Shown: piece by piece, positions 1 to 6,693 of the stretch | Layout: the number at the start of each line of letters is the position of its first letter | How positions within the stretch are numbered: the stretch's first letter is position 1 | Assembly: GCA_947631315.1 (NCBI GenBank) | Contig: CANRLA010000074.1 | Location: 1 to 6,736 of the forward strand | Direction of reading: 5' to 3' | Length of the DNA stretch: 6,736 bases | Source: an uncultured Clostridia bacterium | GTDB lineage: Bacteria; Bacillota; Clostridia; TANB77; CAG-508 | Program-made: the position numbers and the translations under genes | Notes under the pieces: generated by a model | The model's input: the letters and a program-made list of their open reading frames with translations, nothing else | What the model was told of the DNA's origin: nothing | Database searches by the model: none

Positions 1-76
1 TATTAAATTAATCTAGAACTTTCTTTTACAATTTTTTATTATCTTTTAAAACTGGAATTTAAATTTTCACTTCACG
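1..76. mobile_element. Possible terminus of an insertion element (left edge, partial)
   Basis: The first 76 nt hold no gene. The inner part (44-76) is a perfect inverted copy of 6661-6693, and the outer 43 nt are not shared with the other end. This is what two different ends of one insertion sequence look like: shared terminal inverted repeats and unlike subterminal sequence. Read from the tip inward on the minus strand, it starts CGTGAAGTG, so a TG lies two bases from the edge, as in IS families that end TG...CA. No transposase is in view, so the family and even the mobile nature are inferred. It could instead be a non-mobile dispersed repeat. Confidence 0.35.
44..76 (-). repeat. 33-bp inverted repeat, left copy
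   Basis: On the minus strand this reads from CGTGAAGTGA to CCAGTTTTAAAA and matches 6661-6693 on the plus strand at all 33 positions. The match stops abruptly on both sides (position 43 versus 6694, and 77 versus 6660). It contains the palindrome AATTTAAATT. It lies 65 nt past the stop codon of the peptidase-like gene. Such a long exact match is not expected by chance in 6.7 kb, even in AT-rich DNA. Confidence 0.95.
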
Positions 77-141
77 ACAAACTTTATTACTTTCATTTTT
101 TTATTTTAATTTCTTATACTTGTATCAATCTTTTTTTATTA

Positions 142-1986
142 CTAAATCTCTCTTTCTTCTTCCGTTTTACCTAACTCCTTATCGTTATTTTCTAAATTTA
201 TGTTTGAAATTGTTACCTGAGAATAATTAGACATATCTGATAGTTCTCTTCTAAATGTATTATCTTTTTTATCAATATTCTCTACCTTTTCATCTTCTAA
301 AGGCCTTTCATCTTTTTTTATAAATGCCTTTTTTATTTTCTGATATAATGATTCTCTTTTTACTACTGGTAAATTATTATTTCTAATTTGTCCTTTATCT
401 TTAATTCCTTTACTATATCTTTTTAACTCTTCTTTTATATTTAATTCTCCTTCAAACTTTGCTGGAACTATTTCGTCTCCTTCTATATAATAATATGATG
501 TATTTCCATTATCACTTACTACAATCCCTCTATCTATAATTTTTATTTGAGCATTAGGATTTCTTTGATTTATACTTTCCTTTAAATATAAAAATTGTTT
601 AATTGTTTTATTAAAATCATCACCCAGCCTTTGCGTAAAACCAAATAATTCCCTAGGGTTATCTATCTCCTGACTTGCACTAATTTCAAGCTCACTTGAA
701 CCTTTTGAAAAAGATTTGTTATCATTTCCATTATATAAATATCTTTTTCCTTCTCTTGTTTCTATTTCTATTATTGAGAAATTACTTAATTCTTTCAGAT
801 TATTATTTTCATCTAATTTTCGCATTAAATATAACACTGCTTTTGGATTCTTTGGTAGCAAAATACTAGATACTTTATAAAAAAAGTTATAAGTTGCATC
901 TTGTTCTGTAACATCCAATATTTCTATTAAATTTTTATAATTCATGAAATCGTAGATTGTAAATTTTTTGCTTTCTATTTTACTTTCTACTTCTTTTATA
1001 GTTTTCTTGTAATACTTATCTATTACATTCGATATAACTGTTACATTAGGATTACTTTTATCCAATAATTTATATAAATTACATAAATTTTCAATTTCTT
1101 GTTTTTTTATTTTTTTAGCATTAAATAATTTTTCACATTTTTTGGATATATATTTATCGATTATTGTGTTTTCATATTGAATTATATCTTTTTTTACCTG
1201 CTCGTTATAAGAATTATTTAAATTTTTTAAATATAAAATTCTTGTTTCACTTGTGTCTTGTAGTTTTTGCTTATTTAAAAATTTATTATAAATATTTATG
1301 TCAAAAATATCTGCAACATTTTTTCCATTTTTTATATCTTCAATTTTTTGTATGTTGAATGATATTGCATTTTTTAATGAATAAATTTCATCTGTTATCG
1401 CCAAAAATTTTAATGTTTCCTGATAACTCATTCTTAGATTTTTTGAGGTGTTTTTTACATTGCCTTTACACATCTTCATTAGTCTTTTTGGTCCAATAGC
1501 TAACTCTAACTCGTTTGCTAGTTTTGTTAGTGTTGGATAACCAAATGGTTTTATTTGACACATCTTTACAATCCAGTTTGTCAATCCTTCATTTAATCCT
1601 CTACCTACTTCTTCACCATTTCGATAATGCTCTAATATTCCTGTTCCGCAATTGAAATTTTTATAATCTTTTCTTAATAATGCATGCACTAATTCATGAA
1701 AAACTATAGCCTTATTTTCTTCATTTTTTAGAATCTGTTCTATTGTGCATTTTTCTCCATTTTCGCCACTTATACATAGATTGATTGAATAATCTGATGC
1801 TTTGTAGAATCCACCTATATTATTTCTTGATTCTATATTTGTATAAACTTTATTAACATTTCTATTTAGACAATCTCTAGCAAATTTTTTTCCAAAAACA
1901 TCTGTAAATGTTTTACATCTATTTAGTTGATTAACTGCAAAATCCTTAATCTCTTCCTTTAATTGTTGATTTTCAATCTTTTCCAT
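142..1986 (-). CDS. Predicted cytoplasmic zinc metallopeptidase-like protein (HExxH), 614 aa
   Basis: The N-terminal third carries a metallopeptidase signature. HELVH at residues 97-101 gives two likely zinc ligands (H97, H101) and the catalytic E98. GLNEGLTNW at 130-138 offers E133 as a probable third ligand, a gluzincin-like arrangement. There is no signal peptide or membrane segment and there are several scattered cysteines, so it is probably cytoplasmic. Residues about 200-400 are Lys/Asn-rich and mostly helical in character. Residues about 403-510 look beta-rich, and the last 60 or so are charged and probably disordered. The ATG at 1986 is preceded by AAAGGA with 8 nt spacing. The gene starts 17 nt after the 68-aa ORF and is probably co-transcribed with it. 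No clear terminator follows; the 33-bp repeat begins 65 nt past the TAG stop. The motif supports a peptidase fold; substrate and role are unknown. I do not recognise the regions after about residue 200. Confidence 0.8.
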   Translation of the reverse strand: MEKIENQQLKEEIKDFAVNQLNRCKTFTDVFGKKFARDCLNRNVNKVYTNIESRNNIGGFYKASDYSINLCISGENGEKCTIEQILKNEENKAIVFHELVHALLRKDYKNFNCGTGILEHYRNGEEVGRGLNEGLTNWIVKMCQIKPFGYPTLTKLANELELAIGPKRLMKMCKGNVKNTSKNLRMSYQETLKFLAITDEIYSLKNAISFNIQKIEDIKNGKNVADIFDINIYNKFLNKQKLQDTSETRILYLKNLNNSYNEQVKKDIIQYENTIIDKYISKKCEKLFNAKKIKKQEIENLCNLYKLLDKSNPNVTVISNVIDKYYKKTIKEVESKIESKKFTIYDFMNYKNLIEILDVTEQDATYNFFYKVSSILLPKNPKAVLYLMRKLDENNNLKELSNFSIIEIETREGKRYLYNGNDNKSFSKGSSELEISASQEIDNPRELFGFTQRLGDDFNKTIKQFLYLKESINQRNPNAQIKIIDRGIVVSDNGNTSYYYIEGDEIVPAKFEGELNIKEELKRYSKGIKDKGQIRNNNLPVVKRESLYQKIKKAFIKKDERPLEDEKVENIDKKDNTFRRELSDMSNYSQVTISNINLENNDKELGKTEEEREI

Positions 1987-2003
1987 TATTTTATCCTTTT
2001 TTC

Positions 2004-2210
2004 TTATATAGTATATACAATATCTTTTTCCTTAATTTCGTAAATATTTCTTAAATGTTCTAAAATATTTTCATCTTCTAATTTTTTTTCTATGCCATTT
2101 TCTACATAGTAATACTCATATTTAATCAAATTTTTTTTAATTTTTAACTTCTTTATATAATTTATTCCATCGTAATTTATTTCACTAATTTTTATCTCTT
2201 CACGATTCAT
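2004..2210 (-). CDS. Small protein of unknown function, 68 aa, first gene of peptidase operon
   Basis: I do not recognise this protein. It is a charged, Lys/Glu/Tyr/Ile-rich soluble protein with no signal peptide, membrane segment or Cys. The first half looks like beta strands (a YEYYYVENG stretch near residues 31-39). The second half looks helical, ending in KDIVYTI. It is very likely a real gene: its ATG has a near-ideal GGAGGT 4 nt upstream, and a good promoter lies immediately before it. The peptidase-like gene follows after 17 nt in the same direction. That suggests an operon and possibly a shared function, for example a partner or inhibitor, but this rests on position alone. It is not an obvious helix-turn-helix protein, so a repressor/ImmA-type pair is not supported. 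Confidence 0.75.
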   Translation of the reverse strand: MNREEIKISEINYDGINYIKKLKIKKNLIKYEYYYVENGIEKKLEDENILEHLRNIYEIKEKDIVYTI

Positions 2211-2229
2211 ACTTACCTCCAGCTATTTT

Positions 2230-2258
2230 ATTATAACAATATATATTTTACTTTACAA
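2230..2258 (-). promoter_or_regulatory. Extended -10 sigma-A promoter for the 68-aa/peptidase operon
   Basis: On the minus strand, -35 TTGTAA (2253-2258), a 17-nt spacer and a perfect -10 TATAAT (2230-2235) preceded by TGT form an extended -10 promoter. Transcription should start near 2222-2224, only a few nucleotides before the GGAGG at 2216-2220, so the leader is about 12 nt and leaves no room for a riboswitch. The operon is therefore expressed independently of rpoD, from which it is separated by a terminator. The rpoD sigma factor upstream is the likely reader. Confidence 0.8.
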
Positions 2259-2283
2259 CCGAGTTAGACAATTATTTTTTCGT

Positions 2284-2370
2284 AAAAAAGAGTCTTTAAA
2301 TTTTACTGAACTCAATTTGTTAGACAAAAAAGTTTAACTATTGGTGTTCAATTTTTAAAGCCTCTTTTTT
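2284..2370 (-). terminator. Long nested hairpin after rpoD, probable intrinsic terminator
   Basis: Arms 2284-2300 and 2354-2370 pair at 16 of 17 positions (mismatch 2293/2361). On the minus strand the structure opens with AAAAAAGAG and closes with CTCTTTTTT, a terminator-like U-run, 5 nt beyond the rpoD stop. The 53-nt interior is itself structured: TGAAC 2307-2311 with GTTCA 2346-2350, CAAT 2313-2316 with ATTG 2340-2343, and GTTA 2319-2322 with TAAC 2335-2338. It separates the dnaG-rpoD operon from the promoter at 2230-2258. Six A-U pairs at the base flanked by U-runs mean it could also act on the plus strand. The size is unusual for a simple terminator. Confidence 0.7.
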
Positions 2371-2375
2371 ATTAA

Positions 2376-3881
2376 TTAAATATATTCTTTTAGTTTTTTG
2401 CTTCTTGATGGATGTCTTAATTTTCTTAATGCTTTTGCTTCAATTTGTCTAATTCTTTCACGAGTTACATTGAATTGTTTTCCTACTTCTTCAAGTGTAC
2501 GAGCTTTTCCATCATCTAATCCAAATCTAAGTCTTAAAACTTTTGCTTCTCTTGGAGTTAATGTTTTCATTACTTCTTCTAGTTGTTCTTTTAGCATTGT
2601 ATAAGACGCTGCGTCTTGTGGAGATGGAGAATCATCATCTTGTATAAAATCTCCTAAATGACTATCATCTTCTTCTCCTATAGGTGTTTCTAACGAAACT
2701 GGATCTTGTGCTATTTTTTGAATTTCAAGAACTTTTTCAACTGGTATTTCCATATCTGCAGCAATTTCTTCAGGAGTAGGCTCTCTACCATTTTGTTGAA
2801 GTAAATGTCTTGATGTACGAATTAGTTTATTAATTGTTTCTACCATGTGTACTGGTATTCTTATTGTTCTTGCTTGGTCTGCTATTGCTCTTGTTATTGC
2901 TTGTCTTATCCACCATGTAGCATAAGTGCTGAATTTAAATCCTTTGGTATAATCAAATTTGTCAACTGCTTTAATTAATCCCATGTTGCCTTCTTGGATT
3001 AGGTCTAAAAATAGCATTCCCCTTCCAACATATTTTTTAGCTATACTTACAACTAATCTTAAATTTGATTCTGTTAATTTCTTTTTTGCTTCTTCATCTC
3101 CATCTAGGATTCTTTTTGCTAATTCAAGTTCTGTATCATAGTTTAGAAGTTGAATTTTTCCTATTTCCCTTAGATACATTCTAACTGGGTCATCAATATT
3201 GATTCCTTCCATATTGTCCATATCTAAGTCTTCAACTGAAATATCTTCAACTTCTTCCAGGTCTTCTGCATCAGGTTCTATATCTTCTAAATCATCACCT
3301 AAAATGTGTATTCCCATTTGTTCAAAAACTTCAAAGATTTTTTCAATTTTGTCTGCATCAATGCTATCTAATTGCATTGCTAGTTCTTCATAAGTTATTT
3401 TGCCCTTCTTTTTAAGGCTTTCAACTACTTTTTTTATTTTATCTATTTCTTCTTGACTAGCTATGTCTTGTAAGTTTTTGATTATTACTTCTTTTTGAAT
3501 AGATGTATTTTCTGTTTTTTTGCTTTTATCTTTTATCTCTTTATTTTTTTCTACTCTTACAGCTTCTTTATTTACTTTTTGACTTACTTTAATCTTTTTA
3601 TCTTTTTTATTTTGTTCTTTTTTTATCTTTTTTTCTTTCTTTACTATATCAGATTTATTTTTAGAAGGTTTTGCTTTAGCTAGGGTTTCTTTTTTAGGTT
3701 TTTGTTTTTTCTCTTTTTCTATGCTATTTTCTTTTTTTCTACTTTTTCTTTTTCTTCTAAATAAAGCTGGATCTCTTTCAACAGTGTGGTTTTCCACTTC
3801 TTTACCTTCTAATTTTTTCTTAGCTATACGAGCATTGTCAATTAAATCAATAACATTTTTTACACTATCTGGTTTATCCAT
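2376..3881 (-). CDS. rpoD: RNA polymerase primary (housekeeping) sigma factor RpoD/SigA, 501 aa
   Basis: This is the vegetative sigma-70 factor, which directs core RNA polymerase to -35/-10 promoters. Visible regions: a sigma 1.1-like segment at about 132-196; an acidic linker at 196-222; region 1.2 from DPVRMYLREIG at 231-241; region 2 at 273-335 with NLRLVVSIAKKYVGRG, the core-binding DLIQEGNMGL and the -10-reading FSTYATWWIRQAITRAI; region 3 at about 345-430; region 4.2 helix-turn-helix at 461-490 with RTLEEVGKQFNVTRERIRQIE. At 501 aa it is well above the roughly 370 aa of Bacillus SigA. The extra length is mostly a Lys-rich N-terminal extension: residues 41-130 hold 34 Lys. The ATG at 3881 follows AGGAGGT, 5 nt away, which overlaps the dnaG stop region, so the pair is probably translationally linked. 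It ends TAA just before the hairpin. Confidence 0.98.
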   Translation of the reverse strand: MDKPDSVKNVIDLIDNARIAKKKLEGKEVENHTVERDPALFRRKRKSRKKENSIEKEKKQKPKKETLAKAKPSKNKSDIVKKEKKIKKEQNKKDKKIKVSQKVNKEAVRVEKNKEIKDKSKKTENTSIQKEVIIKNLQDIASQEEIDKIKKVVESLKKKGKITYEELAMQLDSIDADKIEKIFEVFEQMGIHILGDDLEDIEPDAEDLEEVEDISVEDLDMDNMEGINIDDPVRMYLREIGKIQLLNYDTELELAKRILDGDEEAKKKLTESNLRLVVSIAKKYVGRGMLFLDLIQEGNMGLIKAVDKFDYTKGFKFSTYATWWIRQAITRAIADQARTIRIPVHMVETINKLIRTSRHLLQQNGREPTPEEIAADMEIPVEKVLEIQKIAQDPVSLETPIGEEDDSHLGDFIQDDDSPSPQDAASYTMLKEQLEEVMKTLTPREAKVLRLRFGLDDGKARTLEEVGKQFNVTRERIRQIEAKALRKLRHPSRSKKLKEYI

Positions 3882-3890
3882 TTTTACCTC

Positions 3891-5681
3891 CTATTTCATC
3901 CTAGCTAATTCTATAATTATACTATTTAATTCGCTTTCTATTTTTTCTACTTCATCACTCGACAAATTATTTTTGTTATCTAACATACTAATTATTTCAT
4001 TTTTCCTTGCAATTTTTCTTTCTTTTAAGTATATTTTTTCAACGTCTTCAATTGCTTTATCTACATCATCTATCTCAAAATCTAATGCTAAAATTCCACT
4101 TATGTAATTTACTATATCTTCATCAGTAAACCAGTCTATAACATTTTCTGCATTTATATTTTCTTTGCCTTTTTCGAATAAAGTATTTAATATCTGTTTA
4201 TTTTTTTCTATCTTTATGCAATTCAAATCTATTGCATTTTTTATTCGTTCATAGCTTTTTTCACAATAATTAATTAACACAAAAATAAGCATTTGCTCCC
4301 TTTTATTAACAGCTTCATCAACTTTTTCAATATTTTTTGGAGTTACTGTAACTGACCTTTTTTCTAGAACTTTTTCACTTACTTTTCCATTATATATTTT
4401 TTTATTTATTTCTGCTTCTATAGCTATTTTCGATATATTATATGTTTTAGCAATTTTATCAATGTAGATTTCTCTTTCCATTGTATTATCAACTTCAGAT
4501 AAGATTTTTGCTATTTCATTTAAGAACTTAATCTTGTCACTTGTATTTTCAATATTAAGGTCTTTTACTAAATTTTTTACTTTATATTCTACTATTGATA
4601 TTGAGTTATCCATACATTTAATAAATTTTTCAGGTCCATATTTTATAACAAATTCATCGGGATCCTTTGCACCTGATATCTGCAAAACTCTAATATCAAC
4701 TCCCATATTTTTTAGAATTTCCATTCCTCTAATTATGGCAGTTTGTCCTGCTCCGTCTGCATCATATCCAAGTATAACTTGCTCGCTATTTTTTCTTAAA
4801 AGCCTTCCTTGTGCATCTGTTAAAGCTGTTCCAAGTGATGCTACAACATTTGTTATTCCTCTTTGGTGCAAAGATATAACATCCATATATCCTTCTACAA
4901 TTAATAACCTTTTTAATATGCCTGCTTGTTTAGATTTTGCAACATTTAGTCCAAATAGATTTCTTCCCTTGCTATAAACTATATTTTCAGGCGAATTAAT
5001 ATATTTTGGCTTACTATCATCTAAAACTCTACCGCCAAACGCAATCACTCTATTTCTTACATCTTGAATTGGAAACATTAATCTATGTTTGAATTTATCA
5101 TAATATCTTCCACCTTCTGATTTTCCAATTAAGCTTGACGCTAGCATTTCTTCAGAGCCAAAACCTTTTGACTTTAAAAAGCTAAATAATTCATTATTAT
5201 CTCCAGCATATCCAATTAAAAATGACTTTAATGTATTATTGTCTAATTTTCTCTTTTTTATGTATTCTTGAGCTATTTTTGACGTTGGTTTATATAATTT
5301 TTCATGATAAAATTGTGCTGCTTCTTTATTAACTTGATATACTTTTGCTCTTAAATTTGCAATTCTTTCATCTTCTGCATTTGATGACTTTGGAAGTTCA
5401 ATATTCGCTCTTTCTGCAAGTAATTGTATACTTTCAAAAAAACTGATATTTTCTATTTTGCTTATAAAGTGAAATACATTTCCTCCAACTCCACAGCCAA
5501 AGCAATGAAAAATTTGCTTGTCCGGAGAAACAGAAAAAGAAGGTGATTTTTCATTGTGAAAAGGGCATATTCCAAAATAATTTCTACCTTTTCTTTTTAA
5601 TGTTACATATTGTGATATTACATCTACTATGTCATTGCGAGTCTTTATTTCATCTAATACTTCATCACTATATCGTACCAT
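3891..5681 (-). CDS. dnaG: DNA primase DnaG, 596 aa
   Basis: DnaG synthesises the RNA primers for Okazaki fragments and works with the replicative helicase at the fork. Domains: an N-terminal CHC2 zinc-binding domain with ligands C39, H42, C60 and C63; the catalytic core from about 120; a TOPRIM fold with the catalytic Glu in LIVEGYMD (E263), the metal-binding DAD of GYDADGAG (D307, D309) and KDPDEF (340-344); and a helical C-terminal domain (about 455-596) expected to bind the DnaB/DnaC-type helicase. The length is normal for the family and all key residues are present. The ATG at 5681 has AAAGG 7 nt upstream. rpoD begins 9 nt after the TAG stop, the classical Firmicute dnaG-rpoD operon. No rpsU or dgt-like gene lies upstream; carD is there instead, behind a terminator. 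Confidence 0.98.
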   Translation of the reverse strand: MVRYSDEVLDEIKTRNDIVDVISQYVTLKRKGRNYFGICPFHNEKSPSFSVSPDKQIFHCFGCGVGGNVFHFISKIENISFFESIQLLAERANIELPKSSNAEDERIANLRAKVYQVNKEAAQFYHEKLYKPTSKIAQEYIKKRKLDNNTLKSFLIGYAGDNNELFSFLKSKGFGSEEMLASSLIGKSEGGRYYDKFKHRLMFPIQDVRNRVIAFGGRVLDDSKPKYINSPENIVYSKGRNLFGLNVAKSKQAGILKRLLIVEGYMDVISLHQRGITNVVASLGTALTDAQGRLLRKNSEQVILGYDADGAGQTAIIRGMEILKNMGVDIRVLQISGAKDPDEFVIKYGPEKFIKCMDNSISIVEYKVKNLVKDLNIENTSDKIKFLNEIAKILSEVDNTMEREIYIDKIAKTYNISKIAIEAEINKKIYNGKVSEKVLEKRSVTVTPKNIEKVDEAVNKREQMLIFVLINYCEKSYERIKNAIDLNCIKIEKNKQILNTLFEKGKENINAENVIDWFTDEDIVNYISGILALDFEIDDVDKAIEDVEKIYLKERKIARKNEIISMLDNKNNLSSDEVEKIESELNSIIIELARMK

Positions 5682-5700
5682 ATTTCTACCTTTCTTTTCT

Positions 5701-5728
5701 CATATATATAATATTCGACAAATGTAAA
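5701..5728 (-). promoter_or_regulatory. Candidate promoter for the dnaG-rpoD operon
   Basis: On the minus strand, TTTACA (5723-5728) and TATATG (5701-5706) are separated by 16 nt, about 20 nt before the dnaG start codon. Each box matches the sigma-A consensus only moderately, and the surrounding DNA is so AT-rich that alternatives cannot be excluded. A promoter somewhere in 5682-5826 is expected, because a terminator at 5827-5854 isolates dnaG from carD. Confidence 0.4.
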
Positions 5729-5826
5729 CTAAATCCTTCTTATTTTTTCAATTATGTAAATAAAATATTTTACATAATTCTTCTAAATCAAATTTACTAC
5801 AATTAAAAGTGATTTTCCTAGAGTAT

Positions 5827-5854
5827 AAAAAAAAGATACATTAGTACCTTTTTT
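5827..5854 (-). terminator. Intrinsic terminator after carD
   Basis: On the minus strand AAAAAAGGTAC (5844-5854) pairs with GTATCTTTTTT (5829-5839) around a UAAU loop. All 11 positions pair, one as G-U, and the run extends to eight Us. The six A-U base pairs also give a U-run on the plus strand, so it could work in both directions. It lies 103 nt past the carD stop. The stretch between (5855-5957) holds no recognisable gene, only AT-rich sequence. Confidence 0.85.
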
Positions 5855-5957
5855 ATTAAATGTTTCTTAATTAAGCATTTCATAATTCTTATTACCCTTT
5901 GCTTTTTAATAATGAATAATGTGTTTATTTATATTTCTCTAATTTTTTTGTAATTCA

Positions 5958-6539
5958 TTATAGTTTAGTTTCCCCTGTGTTATCAAATGGAATAAATTTA
6001 TTAACTGCACTTTGTTGTAAGTCAATCTTTGCTTCAGTTGGAACTCTAAATTCCTTGTATGACATGTCTATTTTATTATCTATAAGTTTCTCAATTTCAT
6101 CTTTTGATGCATGCTCAGCTAATACTAACTCACTAACTAAAATAAGTTTAGCATTATTTAACATCTTCTTTTCTCCAGTAGATAATGTGCCTCTCTCTTT
6201 TTGCTTAAAGCTTAAGTTTCTTACAACATCAGCTACTTGATATATATCACCTGTTTTCATTTTATCTAAATTATCTCTATATCTCTTGTTCCAATTGTCA
6301 GACATTTCTGTTTCATCTTGTTCTAATAATTTTAATACCTCTCCTGCACTTTTGCTATCAATAACACTTCTTACTCCCATAGATTCAGCTTTTGCAGTAG
6401 GAACCATTACCATAACTTCTCCTGGCATTTTAATTACATAATATTGTTGCTTTTCTCCTAAAATTTCTTTCTCCTCAATGCTATCTATTGTACCTGCACC
6501 GTGCATTGGATATACTATATTGTCACCAACATTAAACAT
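5958..6539 (-). CDS. carD: CarD/CdnL-family RNA polymerase-binding transcription regulator, 193 aa
   Basis: CarD-type proteins bind the RNA polymerase beta subunit and DNA at the upstream edge of the -10, and tune open-complex stability, notably at rRNA promoters in mycobacteria. The N-terminal Tudor-like RNAP-interaction domain (about 1-58) starts MFNVGDNIVYPMHGAGTI, the family hallmark, and continues with YYVIKMPGEVMVMVP. The C-terminal helical DNA-binding domain (about 62-165) includes W83, at the place of the DNA-contacting Trp of mycobacterial CarD, and a basic KRYRDNLDK stretch. The last 25 or so residues form a tail of unknown function. I chose the ATG at 6539 because the domain begins there and GGAGAG lies 9 nt upstream. 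A longer reading from a TTG at 6608 would start inside the -10 box. It is a single-gene unit with its own promoter and terminator. Confidence 0.93.
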   Translation of the reverse strand: MFNVGDNIVYPMHGAGTIDSIEEKEILGEKQQYYVIKMPGEVMVMVPTAKAESMGVRSVIDSKSAGEVLKLLEQDETEMSDNWNKRYRDNLDKMKTGDIYQVADVVRNLSFKQKERGTLSTGEKKMLNNAKLILVSELVLAEHASKDEIEKLIDNKIDMSYKEFRVPTEAKIDLQQSAVNKFIPFDNTGETKL

Positions 6540-6560
6540 CTTTATGTACTCTCCTTTCCA

Positions 6561-6580
6561 GTCTTGGTCTATCAAAAGAC
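6561..6580 (-). promoter_or_regulatory. Small alternative hairpins in the carD leader
   Basis: The minus-strand leader contains GTCTTTTGATAGACCAAGAC. GTCT at 6577-6580 can pair with AGAC at 6567-6570, or GTCTT at 6576-6580 can pair with AAGAC at 6561-6565. The two pairings are mutually exclusive and lie just before the ribosome binding site. The stems are only 4-5 bp, so any regulatory role is speculative. Confidence 0.25.
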
Positions 6581-6607
6581 ATAAATATCCTTTTTTACCA
6601 CATCTCA

Positions 6608-6636
6608 ATTATACCACATTTTTTTTATTTAGTAAA
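6608..6636 (-). promoter_or_regulatory. carD: Extended -10 sigma-A promoter for carD
   Basis: On the minus strand, -35 TTTACT (6631-6636), a 17-nt A-rich spacer and a perfect TATAAT (6608-6613) preceded by TGG form an extended -10 promoter. Transcription should begin near 6600, giving a leader of about 60 nt before the carD ATG. The inner edge of the 33-bp repeat lies 25 nt upstream of the -35, so the putative element does not disrupt the core promoter. Confidence 0.8.
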
Positions 6637-6660
6637 GTTTTTTTGTTTATTTTTGATTAA

Positions 6661-6693
6661 CGTGAAGTGAAAATTTAAATTCCAGTTTTAAAA
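6661..6693 (+). repeat. 33-bp inverted repeat, right copy
   Basis: This is identical over 33 nt to the reverse complement of 44-76. It reads CGTGAAGTGA at its inner edge and ends CCAGTTTTAAAA. Part of it recurs nearby: AATTCCAGTT at 6678-6687 is repeated at 6722-6731, and TAAATTCC at 6676-6683 has an inverted copy, GGAATTTA, at 6703-6710. Confidence 0.95.

Noticed and set aside
2004..2210. 68-aa protein plus peptidase as a phage-type repressor/ImmA pair
   Set aside because: The small protein shows no helix-turn-helix pattern, and the peptidase is much larger, with an NEG motif far downstream of HExxH.
3495..4107. Plus-strand open frames rich in Phe, Ser and Leu opposite rpoD and dnaG
   Set aside because: They are antisense shadows of AT-rich, Lys-rich coding DNA, lie opposite well-recognised genes and encode low-complexity products.
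5910..5960. 8-bp inverted repeat TAATGAAT/ATTCATTA around the carD stop codon
   Set aside because: The arms are short and AT-rich with a 35-nt loop, as expected by chance here. The real terminator is at 5827-5854.
6540..6608. N-terminal 23-residue extension of CarD starting at TTG (6608)
   Set aside because: The TTG overlaps the TATAAT box, so it would precede the transcript start. The CarD domain and a ribosome binding site point to the ATG at 6539.
77..6660. The interior as one transposon bounded by terminal inverted repeats
   Set aside because: It contains carD, dnaG and rpoD and no transposase or recombinase. The element more likely lies outside the repeats.
44..6693. The 33-bp repeats as part of a CRISPR array
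   Set aside because: There are only two copies, in inverted orientation and 6.6 kb apart, with no spacers or cas genes.
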